Positions 1 through 9,470 of a stretch of DNA of 64,000 nucleotides are shown here, piece by piece; the stretch's first letter is position 1; the number at the start of each line of letters is the position of its first letter. Source of the DNA: Rattus norvegicus (Eukaryota; Chordata; Mammalia; Rodentia; Muridae); assembly GCF_036323735.1 (NCBI RefSeq), contig NC_086026.1, forward strand, positions 55,619,039-55,683,038, written 5' to 3'. The translations under genes and the position numbers were made by a program. Under the pieces are notes generated by a model, which did not search any database, was not told where the DNA came from, and was given only the letters and a program-made list of their open reading frames with translations.

Positions 1-243
1 GAGGCTTTGGGAGGACTTTCTTGATCTAGGAGCCCGGCATCATTCAGACTCTGTGGAACTTATCATTGGAGACGCAAAGAAAGACCTCCTTGAGGTGTTC
101 CATTCATCTAAGACGGGCTTCTCTAGCCCAATGGGGGCTTATGCCCAGAACTCCATGGCAGAGGAAGAGACCCTCCTCCTCCGAGGTTCTGCCTGGGGCT
201 CTGCCTAAGTTCCCTGCCATCAGCAGGAAAGACAGGTTGGCCT

Positions 244-400
244 CGTGGGCACTGGTGCGTGCAAGGTGATTACCCCTTTAATGTTTAATGTGCTGAAAAA
301 CCATTAGACCCCGAAATGGACAAGTTCTCGGTTGGTGACTTTAATTATTGTTAAGACTTGGTCACGCCTGCTTATTAGCAATTATGCATGGCATCTCCCA
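244..400. promoter_or_regulatory. AT-rich regulatory candidate (homeodomain-motif cluster)
   Basis: This single-copy segment holds several homeodomain-type cores in about 115 bp: CCTTTAAT near 276, CCATTAG at 301-307, TTTAATTATTG near 340 and GCAATTATGCAT near 378. It contains no repeat I recognise and no plausible exon. Such clusters are common in conserved non-coding enhancers, but conservation cannot be seen from one sequence, so the regulatory role is inference. Alternatively it is ordinary AT-rich DNA. Confidence 0.3.
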
Positions 401-1360
401 GGGTGCTGTGGCCTTCCCTTCTCCTGCCTTCTCCTGGGGAGAGTGATTGAGGGCCGCTGCTTCCTTTTCCTGGGAAAGGAGGCACTCGGCACACAGGTGG
501 CTCGCCTTGTTCTACTCTGTGCTTGGAGACAGTGGGCAGACCCAAGAGGGGGAGGTGTCACAGAACAGGGTGCCCTTTACCAAACACGTCTGCTTCTACT
601 ATCCCTCACCACATCTGCTTTACAGAGAAGGAGCCTGAGCCTAGAGCAGTTAACCGCTAGCAGAGAGCTCTTGGAACACTACCTGCATTTCCCTTATTGG
701 AGAACTGGGAGCTGAGGCCTTGGACAAAAAAGCAGGAAAATCTCATGTGACCTCAACTCTACCCTTCCTCCCACTCCATCTCCATAGCTACCTGGACCAG
801 GATGGAGCCTAGGAAAATAGGAGACAACTGAATAGTGGATTTAGAAGATGATATGGAAAAAGTTAATGGGGTGGGGGTGGGGGCGCAGATTCTCCACTCC
901 CCTGCAAGACCTTGCTGTATGTTCTACCTTCTTTCAGGTTCCAAGAGCTTTTCCTGCGCCATCCTGTCAGATCCCCACTTGTTTGAGACGGCTTTCTATC
1001 CCAGGCTCCTTAGAGGGGCTCGCTCCTAACTATTGAAGGCCAGTGCCGACAACCATCGGGATTCATTGGACTCGGGTGTTGCTCGTAATGTACGTTCATT
1101 CATACATACTGCAGGGGACTGGTAGGCATAGCTGGAAGATTCCATCCAGGGAAAATGGGGACGCCCCTCACCACAGACCACCAGAAATACTCTTATCCCT
1201 TCGAGGATCTTCCTGAGTGGGTCACCTCTCTCCCCTTCTGCCCCTCTCCTGATTTAGGAACCCCTAAAGTTGGCCATGCAAGATGAATGGCTGAGGGATG
1301 CCCGGAGCCAGCAGCCCTGCCTGTGGCTCTGATTTTTAAGGAGGGGAGGGGGAGGCAAGG
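401..1360. other. single-copy DNA, no gene recognised
   Basis: Open frames here are short and mutually overlapping, with no domain I recognise. A weak MIR-like stretch may lie near 590-660 (TTTACAGAGAAGGAGCCTGAG resembles the reversed MIR core). Nothing else can be supported. Confidence 0.5.
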
Positions 1361-1364
1361 AAAA

Positions 1365-1625
1365 ACTGAACATGAGTAATGGGCTGGGATGAGGGGAGCG
1401 AGATAACACTGAATAATAACGCGTCAGAAACTACAAGATGTATTTTTTTTATTTCCCAGTGGAGTTTCCATTGCACTAATCCATCACTGTAGAGCAGGCA
1501 AGATTATGCGTCCCAGGAAAAAACTCTGGGAGATAAATGTGAGTAAATTAGGGTTTATTATATTATTTGGGGTGATATAATTTCCAAGCGGGCCCTTATT
1601 AAATTACTTCCTCTGGTGCTGACAC
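1365..1625. promoter_or_regulatory. AT-rich regulatory candidate
   Basis: This AT-rich single-copy stretch includes CTGAATAATAACGCG, CACTAATCC, GGTTTATTATATTATTTGG and CTTATTAAATTAC (1594-1606), flanked by more GC-rich DNA. The density of homeodomain-like cores and the lack of repeat similarity suggest a conserved non-coding element. No experimental or comparative evidence is available from the sequence alone. Confidence 0.28.
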
Positions 1626-1844
1626 ATCCTGCCTCCTGGTCTCTGCACCTTCACTCCATGGTGCCTGTCGGTGGCTGCTTTGTACTTTAATGTCCGCAGT
1701 GGGGGTGGGGATAGGCGCCATAGAAAGAGCTGGAAGGAAGCGCTGAGTCACGACTGGCCTTTGGGACGAGCGGTCTCTTTTCTAGCCTTTCCGGAATCAC
1801 GGACCCAACAATGCCAAGGCTGGGAAATAATGGGGAAGGGGTTG

Positions 1845-1905
1845 ATTTATGCCTGCACGGATGGGGAAACTGAGGCCCAAGGGAGACATGTGACCTGCCT
1901 CGCTT
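1845..1905 (-). mobile_element. MIR SINE fragment
   Basis: The segment reading GATGGGGAAACTGAGGC followed by CATGTGACCTGCCT matches the reverse complement of the MIR core (GAGGAAACTGAGGC, then a CACAC/TGACCTTG-type block). It is a short, old fragment, so the assignment is moderately secure. Confidence 0.45.
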
Positions 1906-1947
1906 TCCTTTGGGACAGAAGGGAGAGGCCGAGTGGGGCCGGCATGT

Positions 1948-2013
1948 TGTGTGTTTACTTCCGGGCCACTCTGTGCTCTCTGTGTGTTTACTTCCGGGCC
2001 ACTCTGTGCTCTC
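1948..2013 (+). repeat. 33-bp perfect tandem duplication (2 copies)
   Basis: Copies at 1948-1980 and 1981-2013 are identical as read, starting TGTGTGTTTACTTCCG and ending CTGTGCTCTC. A partial third start (TGTGTGG) follows. Perfect identity implies a recent local duplication. The repeat makes an artefactual in-frame 11-residue repeat in overlapping short ORFs. Confidence 0.95.
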
Positions 2014-2310
2014 TGTGTGGACTCTCTGTTGAGTCTTCTTGGCTTTAGGTTATGGTTGGATCTGATAGCAGAAAGAGGCCTGTGGAGCTGTGAGGTCTTG
2101 GCCATGTGTTATGAGACCTGACCAGTTGCCCGGAGGTAAATATGAGTGAAGCCCCTGTGGTTAAGCCAGGCTTGGCCTGGAAGGGCTGTGTGAGTTTACC
2201 TAAGCGACCTTGCCTTTCCGAGCCTTTACGGTAATTATGTCGTCTTTGTGGCAAAAAGATTTGAGGCACATTGATGGCTTCCAGACTATGGTTTTTGTTT
2301 GCTTTAGCAA
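2014..2310. other. single-copy DNA, nothing recognised
   Basis: I see no repeat family, splice-like exon or RNA gene in this stretch. Open frames on both strands are short. Confidence 0.5.
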
Positions 2311-2315
2311 TAGAC

Positions 2316-2410
2316 CTCTTCTTCCTCCTCTCCTTCCTCCCCTCCTATATTCCTCCCTCTCCCTCCTCCATATTCTCCTCCCTTCCTCCTCCTCCTCCAC
2401 CTCCTCACTC
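2316..2410. repeat. polypyrimidine (CCT/TCCTCC)-rich tract
   Basis: The plus strand is almost wholly C and T for about 90 bp, with CTCCT-like units and interruptions such as TATATT. This low-complexity tract lies next to the B1-derived sequence that follows. It explains the R/E/G-rich open frame on the minus strand. Confidence 0.8.
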
Positions 2411-2417
2411 ACCCGGC

Positions 2418-2515
2418 TCTCAAATTATAGCCCAGGCAGGTCTGGAACTTATGGGTAGACTGGCCTGGTTTAAAACTGGTAGAGCCCTCCTGCCTCAGTG
2501 TCTTAGATACACGTG
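2418..2515 (-). mobile_element. B1 SINE, diverged, truncated
   Basis: The order GCCCAGGCAGGTCTGGAACT, GACTGGCCTGG and CTCCTGCCTCAGTGTCTTAG follows the reverse complement of B1 (GTAGCCCAGGCTGG.CTGGAACTCA, CCTGCCTC.GTGCTGGGAT). Divergence is high, consistent with an old copy. Confidence 0.6.
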
Positions 2516-2519
2516 ATTT

Positions 2520-2875
2520 CATTGAATACACTTAAACATATAATATATTTAGGGTGGGGAGATCAGGAGTGTGGTCCCCTCATTGGCTTTCCCTTATGCT
2601 TCATCCTTTTCCTACCGACTTTGAAGTGACAAGCAGGACCCAGCTTAACCGTCTGTCCTGGCTTTATCTCATGATTCAGTCCTTGTGTTGTCATCAAGAG
2701 CTGCTCAGTCTCCAAGGATGAGCTGCAGACTACCCAGCCCTGGCGATGTGTGAACAAGGTCTGAGGGATCCAACCACACTCTTTTTCCCTCTCTTGGCCC
2801 CAAGGAGTATCGGTCAGTGGAGCTCAGCTCAGTGTGTAACTTCATGGCTTTTCGTTCGAGTTGATTATCCTTACA
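2520..2875. other. single-copy DNA, nothing recognised
   Basis: No repeat family or gene was recognised. Short ORFs overlap on both strands without detectable domains. Confidence 0.5.
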
Positions 2876-2877
<2 letters not shown>

Positions 2878-2930
<53 letters not shown>

Positions 2931-2990
2931 CATGTGGAGGCCAGAGCTTGACATCTGCTATCTTCCCTAGTCATTCTTGACATTATTATT
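2878..2990 (-). mobile_element. B4 SINE 3' fragment with (TG)n/(CG)n tail
   Basis: A (TG)23-24 run (2878-2924) passes into CGCGCGCA and then GTGGAGGCCAGAGCTTGACATC and TCTTCCCTAGTCATTCT. This is the 3' end of a reverse-oriented B4, whose reverse complement starts with (TG)n and GTGGAGGCCAGAGGTTGACATC. The body of the SINE is missing. The TG-to-CG alternation is a Z-DNA-prone sequence. Confidence 0.65.
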
Positions 2991-3210
2991 TGTAGTGAGA
3001 ATTCTGGAATTTTGGTTTCTTTACAACCAGAAATATTGTAAGACAGTGTTTTCGTTTTAATCCCAGGTGTGGGAATATGGGGCTGCTTAGGAGTGTCTGA
3101 AGCAGCTGTCTATAATTTGCCTCATGCTCTAGCAGAGGTATGGTTTTGCCAGCCGCAGATATTTTCTTTGACTGTGTGACATTTGGAATTCTGGGAACTT
3201 TTCAGAGGGG

Positions 3211-3286
<76 letters not shown>
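3211..3286. repeat. (TA)5 plus (TG)~32 microsatellite
   Basis: ATATATATAT at 3211-3220 is followed by an uninterrupted GT run to about 3284. It is long enough to be length-polymorphic. Confidence 0.97.
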
Positions 3287-3290
<4 letters not shown>

Positions 3291-3549
3291 TAGAGCCCGA
3301 GAGGTGGGGTTGGTGGTTGGTGGTTGTTTAGAAAGGTTTAGTAGCCCTGGTCAAAGAGGAAACAAAGGGAAAGAAATTAGATTCAGGGATTTTTTTTTTC
3401 CTATTTCCTCTCTCCCCTCTAGCCTTATTTCTTTCCTATCTAGTGTTAGGGGGTGAAACTAGGAGGGATAAAGGGTGGGAAAAAGATGAACCCATAAGAT
3501 AGCAGAGACTGGCTATAATTATTAATGATAATAATAGTCATTATTATTA

Positions 3550-3683
3550 TTTTTGTGTGTGTGTATATGCTGTATGTGTGTGAGTATCTGTATGTGTGGG
3601 TACATTTTTATATGTGGGTAGGTATGCACGTATGTGGGGGTTAGAGGTTGACATCTGGTGTCTTCCCTAGTCATTCTCCACAG
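3550..3683 (-). mobile_element. B4 SINE 3' fragment
   Basis: Degenerate TG-rich sequence ends in GGGGGTTAGAGGTTGACATC, GGTGTCTTCCCTAG and CATTCTCCACA. This is the reverse complement of the B4 3' end. The SINE body has been replaced by, or has grown into, the GTA array that follows. Confidence 0.65.
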
Positions 3684-3866
3684 TAGTAGTAGTAGTAGCA
3701 GTAGTAGTAGTAATAGTAGTAGTCATAATAGTAGTAGTCATAATAGTAGTAGTAGTAGCAGTAGTAGTAGTAATAGTAGTAGTCATAGTAGTAGTAGTAG
3801 TAGTAGTAATAGTAGTAGTCATAGTAGTAGTAGTAGTAATAATAGTAGTAGTAGTAGTAGTAAAAA
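3684..3866. repeat. (GTA)n trinucleotide array with CAT/AAT/CAG variants
   Basis: About 180 bp of AGT/GTA triplets is interrupted by GTC ATA, AAT and AGC variants. Larger blocks such as AGTAGTCATAATAGTAG recur. It encodes poly-Ser/Asn on one strand and poly-Thr/Ile/Met on the other, so the ORFs here are low-complexity artefacts. Confidence 0.95.
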
Positions 3867-3886
3867 TGATGAGTAATAATGATGAT

Positions 3887-3909
3887 GTCATTTCTCTAGT
3901 CATTCTCTG

Positions 3910-3944
<35 letters not shown>

Positions 3945-4210
3945 TATATGGGAGCTCATATAGCTGTGAATGGAGACCAGAGGTGGACATCAGGACATTG
4001 ATGCTTCTCCATCTCTTCGAGACAGGGTCTCTCACTATTTCAGTGGGACTGGCTGCCTGACCAACCCCAATTCACCGTCTCTCTATTTCTCAGCACAGGG
4101 CTATGGGTGTATTCTGAGCCCAGCTTCCACATGAAGTTTGAGGACTGAACTCAGATCCTCACATTAGCACATCCGGCATGCTCCTGGCTGGGCCACTCTC
4201 CCTCCCCCTC
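3887..4210 (-). mobile_element. B4 SINE, near full length
   Basis: Reading + to -, it has a (TG)n run (3912-3942), GGAGACCAGAGGTGGACATC, GAGACAGGGTCTCTCACTAT, CTCAGCACAGGGCTATGGGT, GGACTGAACTCAGATCCTCA and a tRNA-like end. This is the reverse B4 layout (3' CA-rich tail, B1-like middle, ID-like head). Substitutions are numerous, so the copy is old. Confidence 0.75.
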
Positions 4211-4750
4211 CCCTCCCCTGGGTATTTGTGCATGTGTGTGTATGTGTGTCTTACATTCTAGTATACTGTCAATGATACTAGATGCATGCTTACATATAAT
4301 TTTATAAGATGCAAAAAGGCTCTGGGGGTGATGGTGTCTCCACAGAGAGGAGGCATTGGGCTGCTGAGCACTTGGCAAGGGCTGTGGAGGGAGATTTTAC
4401 TTGGGTGCATTATAGTACAATTATAAAGGAAAAAAGGAACTATTGTGAGGACATTGCCCACAGAACCTACAGCACCTCTTCAGGAAGGTTGCTTTGTAGG
4501 TTGGAAGTAAGGCACGGTCAGGATCATTCTTGGGGCTGAGCTCAATGTGTTAGATTGAATTCTTCTCTGGAGGCTTTGGCAGAATATACTCACTTTGAAA
4601 CTCACCCTTGGTGTTGGGCATTATGGGAGCACAGCCCCCTTTCTTTCCTGGTTGTTGATAGGGGACACATTCAGCTTCCAGAGACCACTCTCAGATCCTG
4701 TCCTTGTGTTCCCCACATCTCTCCCTTTCCTCTTCACAACACGGCCCCTG
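4211..4750. other. single-copy DNA, nothing recognised
   Basis: The start is a C-rich stretch with short TG runs. The remainder has no repeat family, exon-like signature or RNA gene that I can recognise. Confidence 0.5.
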
Positions 4751-4754
4751 GCTT

Positions 4755-4880
4755 CTCTCTGTCTTTTTGTTGGAGACAGGGTCTGGTAATATCAAGTGTG
4801 CTGGCCTTGAATTCTCAGTCTTCATACCTCAGCCTCCCAGGCACTGAGAGGACATGTATGTGCCGTGATGCCTAGTGCCC
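4755..4880 (-). mobile_element. B1 SINE, diverged
   Basis: GGAGACAGGGTCTGGTAAT, TGCTGGCCTTGAATTCTCAG, CTCAGCCTCCCAGGCACTGAG and GTATGTGCCGTGATGCCTAG follow in order the reverse complement of the B1 consensus. The full B1 length is roughly represented. Confidence 0.7.
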
Positions 4881-4921
4881 TGGTGTGTCTTTTCACACCA
4901 TCAGGGGAAGCTCTTTTTTAT

Positions 4922-5025
4922 AAGATTGATTGACTAATTAATTAATTAATTAATTGAGCTGAGGATGGAATTCAAGGACTCTCGAGTATTAGAATTACAC
5001 CCTATCCCAGAAGCTCTGCTCTGAA
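4922..5025 (-). mobile_element. (AATT)n run with possible ID-like SINE remnant
   Basis: GATTGATTGACTAATTAATTAATT at 4925-4956 is a tetranucleotide run. It is followed by GAGGATGGAATTCAAGGAC and ACACCCTATCCCAG, which loosely resemble a reversed ID/ID-B1 head (GGGATTGAACCCAGGGC then TATCCCCAGCC). The microsatellite is certain; the SINE assignment is weak. Confidence 0.4.
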
Positions 5026-6328
5026 AGGGCTCAGTAGTTAGATCAGGACCAGAGTCATCTGATTTGGGACCTCCAAAATTCCTTACAGAAGTTTCTAGAT
5101 TTGTGTTCTTTTGGCTCTAGGGATAGGAAATCTTGGATGCCAGTTTGGAAGTCTGCCTACTGTTGAAAGTGTTCTTCAGCACGGGGTCTGAGGGGTCCAT
5201 AGGACTTAGAGGGTGAAGCCCTTCAGGTAGAGGATCGAGGAGCAGCGGTGGATATGGGAAGGCAGAAGGAATGTAGGTGGTATGGACCCTGAGTGGAGGG
5301 ATGGGGCTGGGTAGGGGCTGTGTGAGCTGCAGTAGTGTTCATCAGGTGGGGCACTGAAGGTCTTCAAGGACAGCGGTGGCCGCTTGGGATGGCTCAGGAG
5401 GAAAGGAATTAGGGTAGACTGAGAAGGGCTGCAAGGGCTCCTTTGCCCTCCTGAGGAAGCACATGATTCTCTTCTGTCTCCACTCCACGGTTCTTATCCA
5501 CCGGGCAAGCATTAAAAGGCACCTGCAACAAGTCCGCGCTGTGCCAGATTCCAAGGACAGGGTGGTAACACTTCACCTGTGTTCTCCATGAGAGGCTCAG
5601 GGCTGTCTAAAGAGGGAAGAAGAGAGAAGAGAAGAGCTATGCAGAGGGCATGCAGCAAAGGGGAAGATGGGCCTCAGTGGAAGCCCTGAGGAGTTTCTCT
5701 ACCACAAGGCCCTGGTTTTAAGAAGGTAAAACAGGAGTCTTTCATCTCTGCTCAGAGCCTAGGAAGGTAGAAGAGGGCCGGAGGCCTGCGAAGTGCTGTC
5801 CTAGGGTACCTACCTGCCTAGGAAGGTAGAAGAGGGCCGGAGGCCTGCGAAGTGCTGTCCTAGGGACCTGCCTGGGCCTTTTCGCTTTTACTTAGTAGGA
5901 AGTCTGGGCTGGCTCTGGGGGAGTCCAAGACTATAATTCTCAGGGAATAGAGAGGTAGAAGAAAGTACAAAACTGTTTGATCAGAGTCTGACCCTTGGAA
6001 AAGAGCTAAGTGTCTTTTTGCTGGCAGCTGCAGCAAAAGGTGCAATCATTAGAAGGTGGCATTTTGCATTAAAATTGTCCCCATCAGCCAGTGACATTTT
6101 CTTGTTCCTTCTGGTCAGGAGACCTTTTAGTGCCACAGATTCAAATGATTCAGGCATCAGAATTTCTCTCCCGGAGGGGAAGAAATGTGCTCCAGTCACC
6201 CTGTGGTGGCTGTGTGCATTAGCCAAGGTTGAAAAAGCAGGTGAACTAGTGGGTACCAAAAGGACCGGAGTCTGAGCATAGTGGTACAGACAGCGCAGAG
6301 ATACACACCTGAGTTTTGTGTAATGGAG

Positions 6329-6330
<2 letters not shown>
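5026..6330. other. single-copy DNA apart from the 59-bp duplication
   Basis: No gene, SINE or LTR was recognised outside the duplicated segment. Short ORFs cover it on both strands without recognisable domains. Confidence 0.5.
5757..5870 (+). repeat. 59-bp tandem duplication (2 copies)
   Basis: Copies begin with GCCTAGGAAGGTAGAAGAGG at 5757 and 5816. The first 50 bp are identical as read, through GTGCTGTCCTAGGG, and they differ only in the last few bases (TACCTACCT versus ACCTGCCT). A recent local duplication is the simplest reading. Confidence 0.93.

Positions 6331-6360
<30 letters not shown>
6331..6360. repeat. (TG)15 microsatellite
   Basis: Uninterrupted TG dinucleotides. A degenerate TG/CA-rich interval continues to about 6530 and leads into the B4 element downstream. 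Confidence 0.95.
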
Positions 6361-6361
<1 letters not shown>

Positions 6362-6524
6362 CTGGGCAATGGGACCAACAGTCATGTGCTTTGTGAGTGT
6401 TCATCAGTGTGGAGAAGAAAGACGGACAGGGAGATGTGTACGTGTGAATGTTCACCAAGGAGTGAAATGAGCAGGTGTGAACCAGAGTGTGTACACACAT
6501 GTGTAGATGAACCACATTACAGTG

Positions 6525-6832
6525 GGACATGTGTGTGCACATGCATGGGGAGGCCAGAGGTGGGTGTTAGGTGTCTTTATTGATAGTTCTCTACCTTGGG
6601 TTTTTTATTTTTTATGTTTTTGAGACAGTTTTTTTTTTTTTAACTGAACCTGGAGCTCATGGTGTGGCTAAGCAGGTCGGCTACTGAACTCCAGGGATCC
6701 CCAACTCCCAGTGCCAGAGTTAAGGACTGGGGCTACCACATCCAGTGTTTTCTGTGGGTGTTGTGATTATGCACCCAGGCTCTCATGCTTGTATGGAAAA
6801 CGGTTTAATGACTGAGTCATCCCACACCCTCC
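6525..6832 (-). mobile_element. B4 SINE, near full length
   Basis: GGGGAGGCCAGAGGTGGGTG, TTTTTGAGACAGTTTT, ACTGAACCTGGAGCTCATGG, CTCCAGGGATCCCCAACTCC, GCTCTCATGCTTGTATGG and GAGTCATCCCACACCCTCC occur in the order of a reverse-complement B4. A T-rich stretch replaces part of the middle. Confidence 0.8.
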
Positions 6833-7587
6833 CAAGAGTCCTTCCTTGTGTCTGCGTATAAACACCTCCCCTTTAGATAGGCTTTCTCTGAGCATTTGAC
6901 TCTAAATATGTTCCTGGCCCCCTCCAGGTTTTTGTCCACTGATGTGTTTTTCCTACAGGGCACCATCTTACTGTGTATTCATGTATAAGAACATTGTCCT
7001 TTTACATCCTACAGAAGACTGTGCCCGGAGCAGTAGTGCATTGTTCTAATTCACTTCTCTACATCACAGGAACTCAGTACTGGCTGTGTAGGATAACTGA
7101 TGAGTGACTTGTGTCCTTATGCTGTCCCAGGACTGGCTGAGATTGGGGTGTTGCTTCCATGCCGGGACCATGGTACAAAAGTTGGCTTACGGGGACATGA
7201 ACTCCTTATCACAGAAAATAGTCAGAGACTGAAGGATCATGGTTATTGGCTTACACCTGATGGTGGGGTACTAACTGGTGCTGTGCTGTGGGTTACAAGG
7301 ACCCTTTAGGATGGGTCCTCCTGGCCCTCCCTTGTTTTCTTATGTCACACTCTCTTACACCCCCCTACATGCTTGTACATGTGCCCTTACTTTAAGCTGC
7401 ATGACCCCTCTTTCTTCTTGTCTTGCTCCCTCTCAGTCAGTGTTCTACTAATAATCAGAGCAAAGATTTAAGAGTGAGTGAGGGATTCCTAGGGTAAGCA
7501 TTCAGGGCAGCATGGGCCACTTGAGGTAGGGACGCCTGCTGCAGGGTAGACCAGGCCGATGGGTTGCATACGTGTGTGGTACTGTGA
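6833..7587. other. single-copy DNA, nothing recognised
   Basis: No repeat family or exon signature was recognised. Confidence 0.5.
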
Positions 7588-7676
7588 GAGCCCAGAGCCA
7601 TAGCTCCCAGTCTGGGTCTGTTACTTCCTAAGCACACGACCTTGGGTGAGAGTGTCAAGTTCATCAAAGCCTCAGG
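7588..7676 (+). mobile_element. MIR SINE fragment (sense)
   Basis: GTTACTTCCTAAGCACACGA followed by CCTTGGGTGAG and AGCCTCAG matches the MIR core (CCACTTACTAGCTGTGTGACCTTGGGCAAG then TGCCTCAG). It is an ancient mammalian element and forms an inverted pair with the next MIR. Confidence 0.6.
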
Positions 7677-7697
7677 ACTCTCAGCTGCAGACTGCCC

Positions 7698-7785
7698 GGT
7701 TTTCAGAAGGGAGACTGAGGCTTAGGCCACAGTTAGCCAGGGCTAGGATTTGAACCTGGGTTCTATGTAGCTGTGAAACCCATGG
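7698..7785 (-). mobile_element. MIR SINE fragment (antisense)
   Basis: GAGACTGAGGCTTAGGCCAC followed by AGTTAGCCAGGGCTAGGATT and TGAACCTGGGTTCTATG matches the reversed MIR core and head. It lies about 20 bp from a sense MIR, so the two could fold into a hairpin if transcribed. Confidence 0.65.
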
Positions 7786-7789
7786 TCTC

Positions 7790-8570
7790 AGATCCTGGCT
7801 CTTGTAGCTTTCTATAATCCTGCCAGGACCCAGTTCTAATGGTCAGGTGAAGATCTGGAGATGAAGGCTAGCCAAATAGTTGAGGGGTCAGCATGCTCAA
7901 GTGTGTCGTGATGGCTGTGGTTTGGGGGTCCAGCTGCTGGCTTCCCAATGGTACAGCTCCCCCCCCCAGCTCTTGTCAGGTGACCCCTGGGGGACAGGTG
8001 CAGGCCAGTGCCCTCTCTGCCTGCTTCTGCTACTGCTAAACTTTACACTGGGCTCTGTCATTAGCCCAGCAACAAGCTCCCTGTTTGACTAGCCCTGTCC
8101 AAATTTGCTCGGCGAGAGCAGGAACCCATGGTAAGTAAACGGTTTTCTGTTGATATTTGAGCACTAATGAAGAGGCAGCGAGCAAGGCCCATTAATAACT
8201 GAGGAGGTGATTGTGTTTGCAGAAGGCCTGTGTACAGCGTGTCAGCCTGCCCAGGGCCTGGCCCGCCTCCTTATTGATTTCCCAATAAGCTGAGCAGGGC
8301 TCTTGTTCTCGTGGCAGAGCCTCCCCCAGTACAGTCCCGAGGTGGGGTCTGCTTCCCCCAGGAAAGCCTGGGTCTCAGGCAAGGTCAGGGCTCATCCATC
8401 TGTCACCCATTCGGTCACCATGTATGCGCAGAGCATCTGGCATGTGTTATAGGTAGGTTATTACCAATGGCCAACTCCCCGTCCTTGCTCAGAGATAGAG
8501 TTTGCCCTGATCTTCCTGGGGATGGAACTTCTTGTGGTGCCTGTAGAAAATGGGCTCACCACCTGCTTGG
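7790..8570. other. single-copy DNA around the 8.1-kb candidate
   Basis: Apart from the regulatory candidate I see no gene or repeat. CATGGTAAGT at 8128-8137 looks like a splice donor, but no acceptable exon can be built upstream of it. Confidence 0.45.
8095..8300. promoter_or_regulatory. regulatory candidate with CTTATTG/CAATAAG dyad
   Basis: The segment carries TAAGTAAACG (forkhead-like, 8132-8141), GCACTAATGA, CCATTAATAA (about 8189-8198) and a perfect 7-bp inverted repeat, CTTATTG (8270-8276) and CAATAAG (8283-8289), separated by 6 bp. No repeat family was recognised. CAATAA cores resemble caudal/posterior HOX sites. Function is inferred only. Confidence 0.33.
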
Positions 8571-8574
8571 GTTT

Positions 8575-8645
8575 CCTTCTTTTAGTACAGGGATTGAACC
8601 CAGAGCTTCACTCATGCTGGACAACGCTGTCACTCGCCTATAGCA
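8575..8645 (-). mobile_element. ID-like SINE fragment
   Basis: ACAGGGATTGAACCCAGAGC, CATGCTGGACAACGCTGTCA and CTCGCC follow the reverse complement of the tRNA-derived ID head (GGATTGAACCCAGGGCC, GCTAGGCAAGCGCTCTACCACTGAGC). Confidence 0.6.
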
Positions 8646-8682
8646 TTAGGCCTTAATTTTACTTAATTTACTTTGTTTTTTA

Positions 8683-8825
8683 ATTTTGAGATAAGGTTTT
8701 ACTGAGCTGCCAAGGCTGGCCTTCAGTTTCCTCTGCAGCTCTGGCTATGTGTGAGCTTGCCTTCCCCCTGCTGGAGCCTCCCAAGCAGATGGGATACCGG
8801 GCTTGCACCTCCAGGCCTGGCTTGG
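8683..8825 (-). mobile_element. B1 SINE, diverged
   Basis: TTTTGAGATAAGGTTTTACT, CCAAGGCTGGCCTTCAGTTT, GAGCCTCCCAAGCAGATGGG and GGGCTTGCACCTCCAGGCCT follow in order the reverse complement of B1. Confidence 0.65.
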
Positions 8826-9170
8826 ACTTCTGACCGTATACCAAGTGATTCCGGTCAGGACCCTCCGCCACCATCTCGAGAGGACCTGCGATGGAAAACG
8901 GCCCTCTCTCTGGAGCTGTACTTCCTTCCTGTGTCACCCTTAGCTCTGAGGTTCTGCAGGCTCATTGTGGGAGCTTTTGGCTTTTATGCTGGAAGTGGGG
9001 ATCCAGGGTAGAGCCAGGGCTCTACCTCGTTAGGATTGCTGTTGAGCTCTTCAGAGAGATGGCACCCCAGGTTTGAAGCCAGGGCTCAGTGAGAGGATGT
9101 GGTGGATGTTAACTGTGGTCTTTTCTACTTGGATTCTTTGTTCTCAGAATAATGATTCCAAAACCCAATT
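8826..9170. other. single-copy DNA, nothing recognised
   Basis: No repeat family or gene was recognised. Confidence 0.45.
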
Positions 9171-9174
9171 ATTT

Positions 9175-9470
9175 ATGAATGAATGCCTAGATCATAAGCT
9201 TTGGCTCGCTCCCTGACAACCTTGTAACCTAAATAACCTGTCTATTCTAGTCTATATTTCCAGATGTTTGGTTACCTCTCCCTCAGTTTCATGTATCAGA
9301 CTTTTTCAAAGTTCAGGGAGAATCTCCTTCCTCTAACTCCCCGAATTCCAATCTCTCTATCCCGAATCTCCCACCGTCTATTTCCTGCCTTAGCTAATAG
9401 GTCATTAGATTTTTATTGGCAGGTGATGACTTCATACAGTACATAAGAGAGTCTCTTACAGATGGGTACT
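9175..9470 (+). mobile_element. possible rodent ERV-derived fragment
   Basis: The stretch around TAATAGGTCATTAGATTTTT, TTGGCAGGTGATGACTTCAT and ACATAAGAGAG resembles internal sequence of rodent endogenous retroviral repeats, in which a TTTTTATTGGCAGGTGATGCAT-like phrase recurs. I recall this only loosely and cannot assign a family. Confidence 0.3.

Noticed and set aside
8128..8137. CATGGTAAGT, a strong-looking splice donor
   Set aside because: No acceptor-bounded open exon could be placed upstream, and donors of this quality occur by chance every few kilobases.
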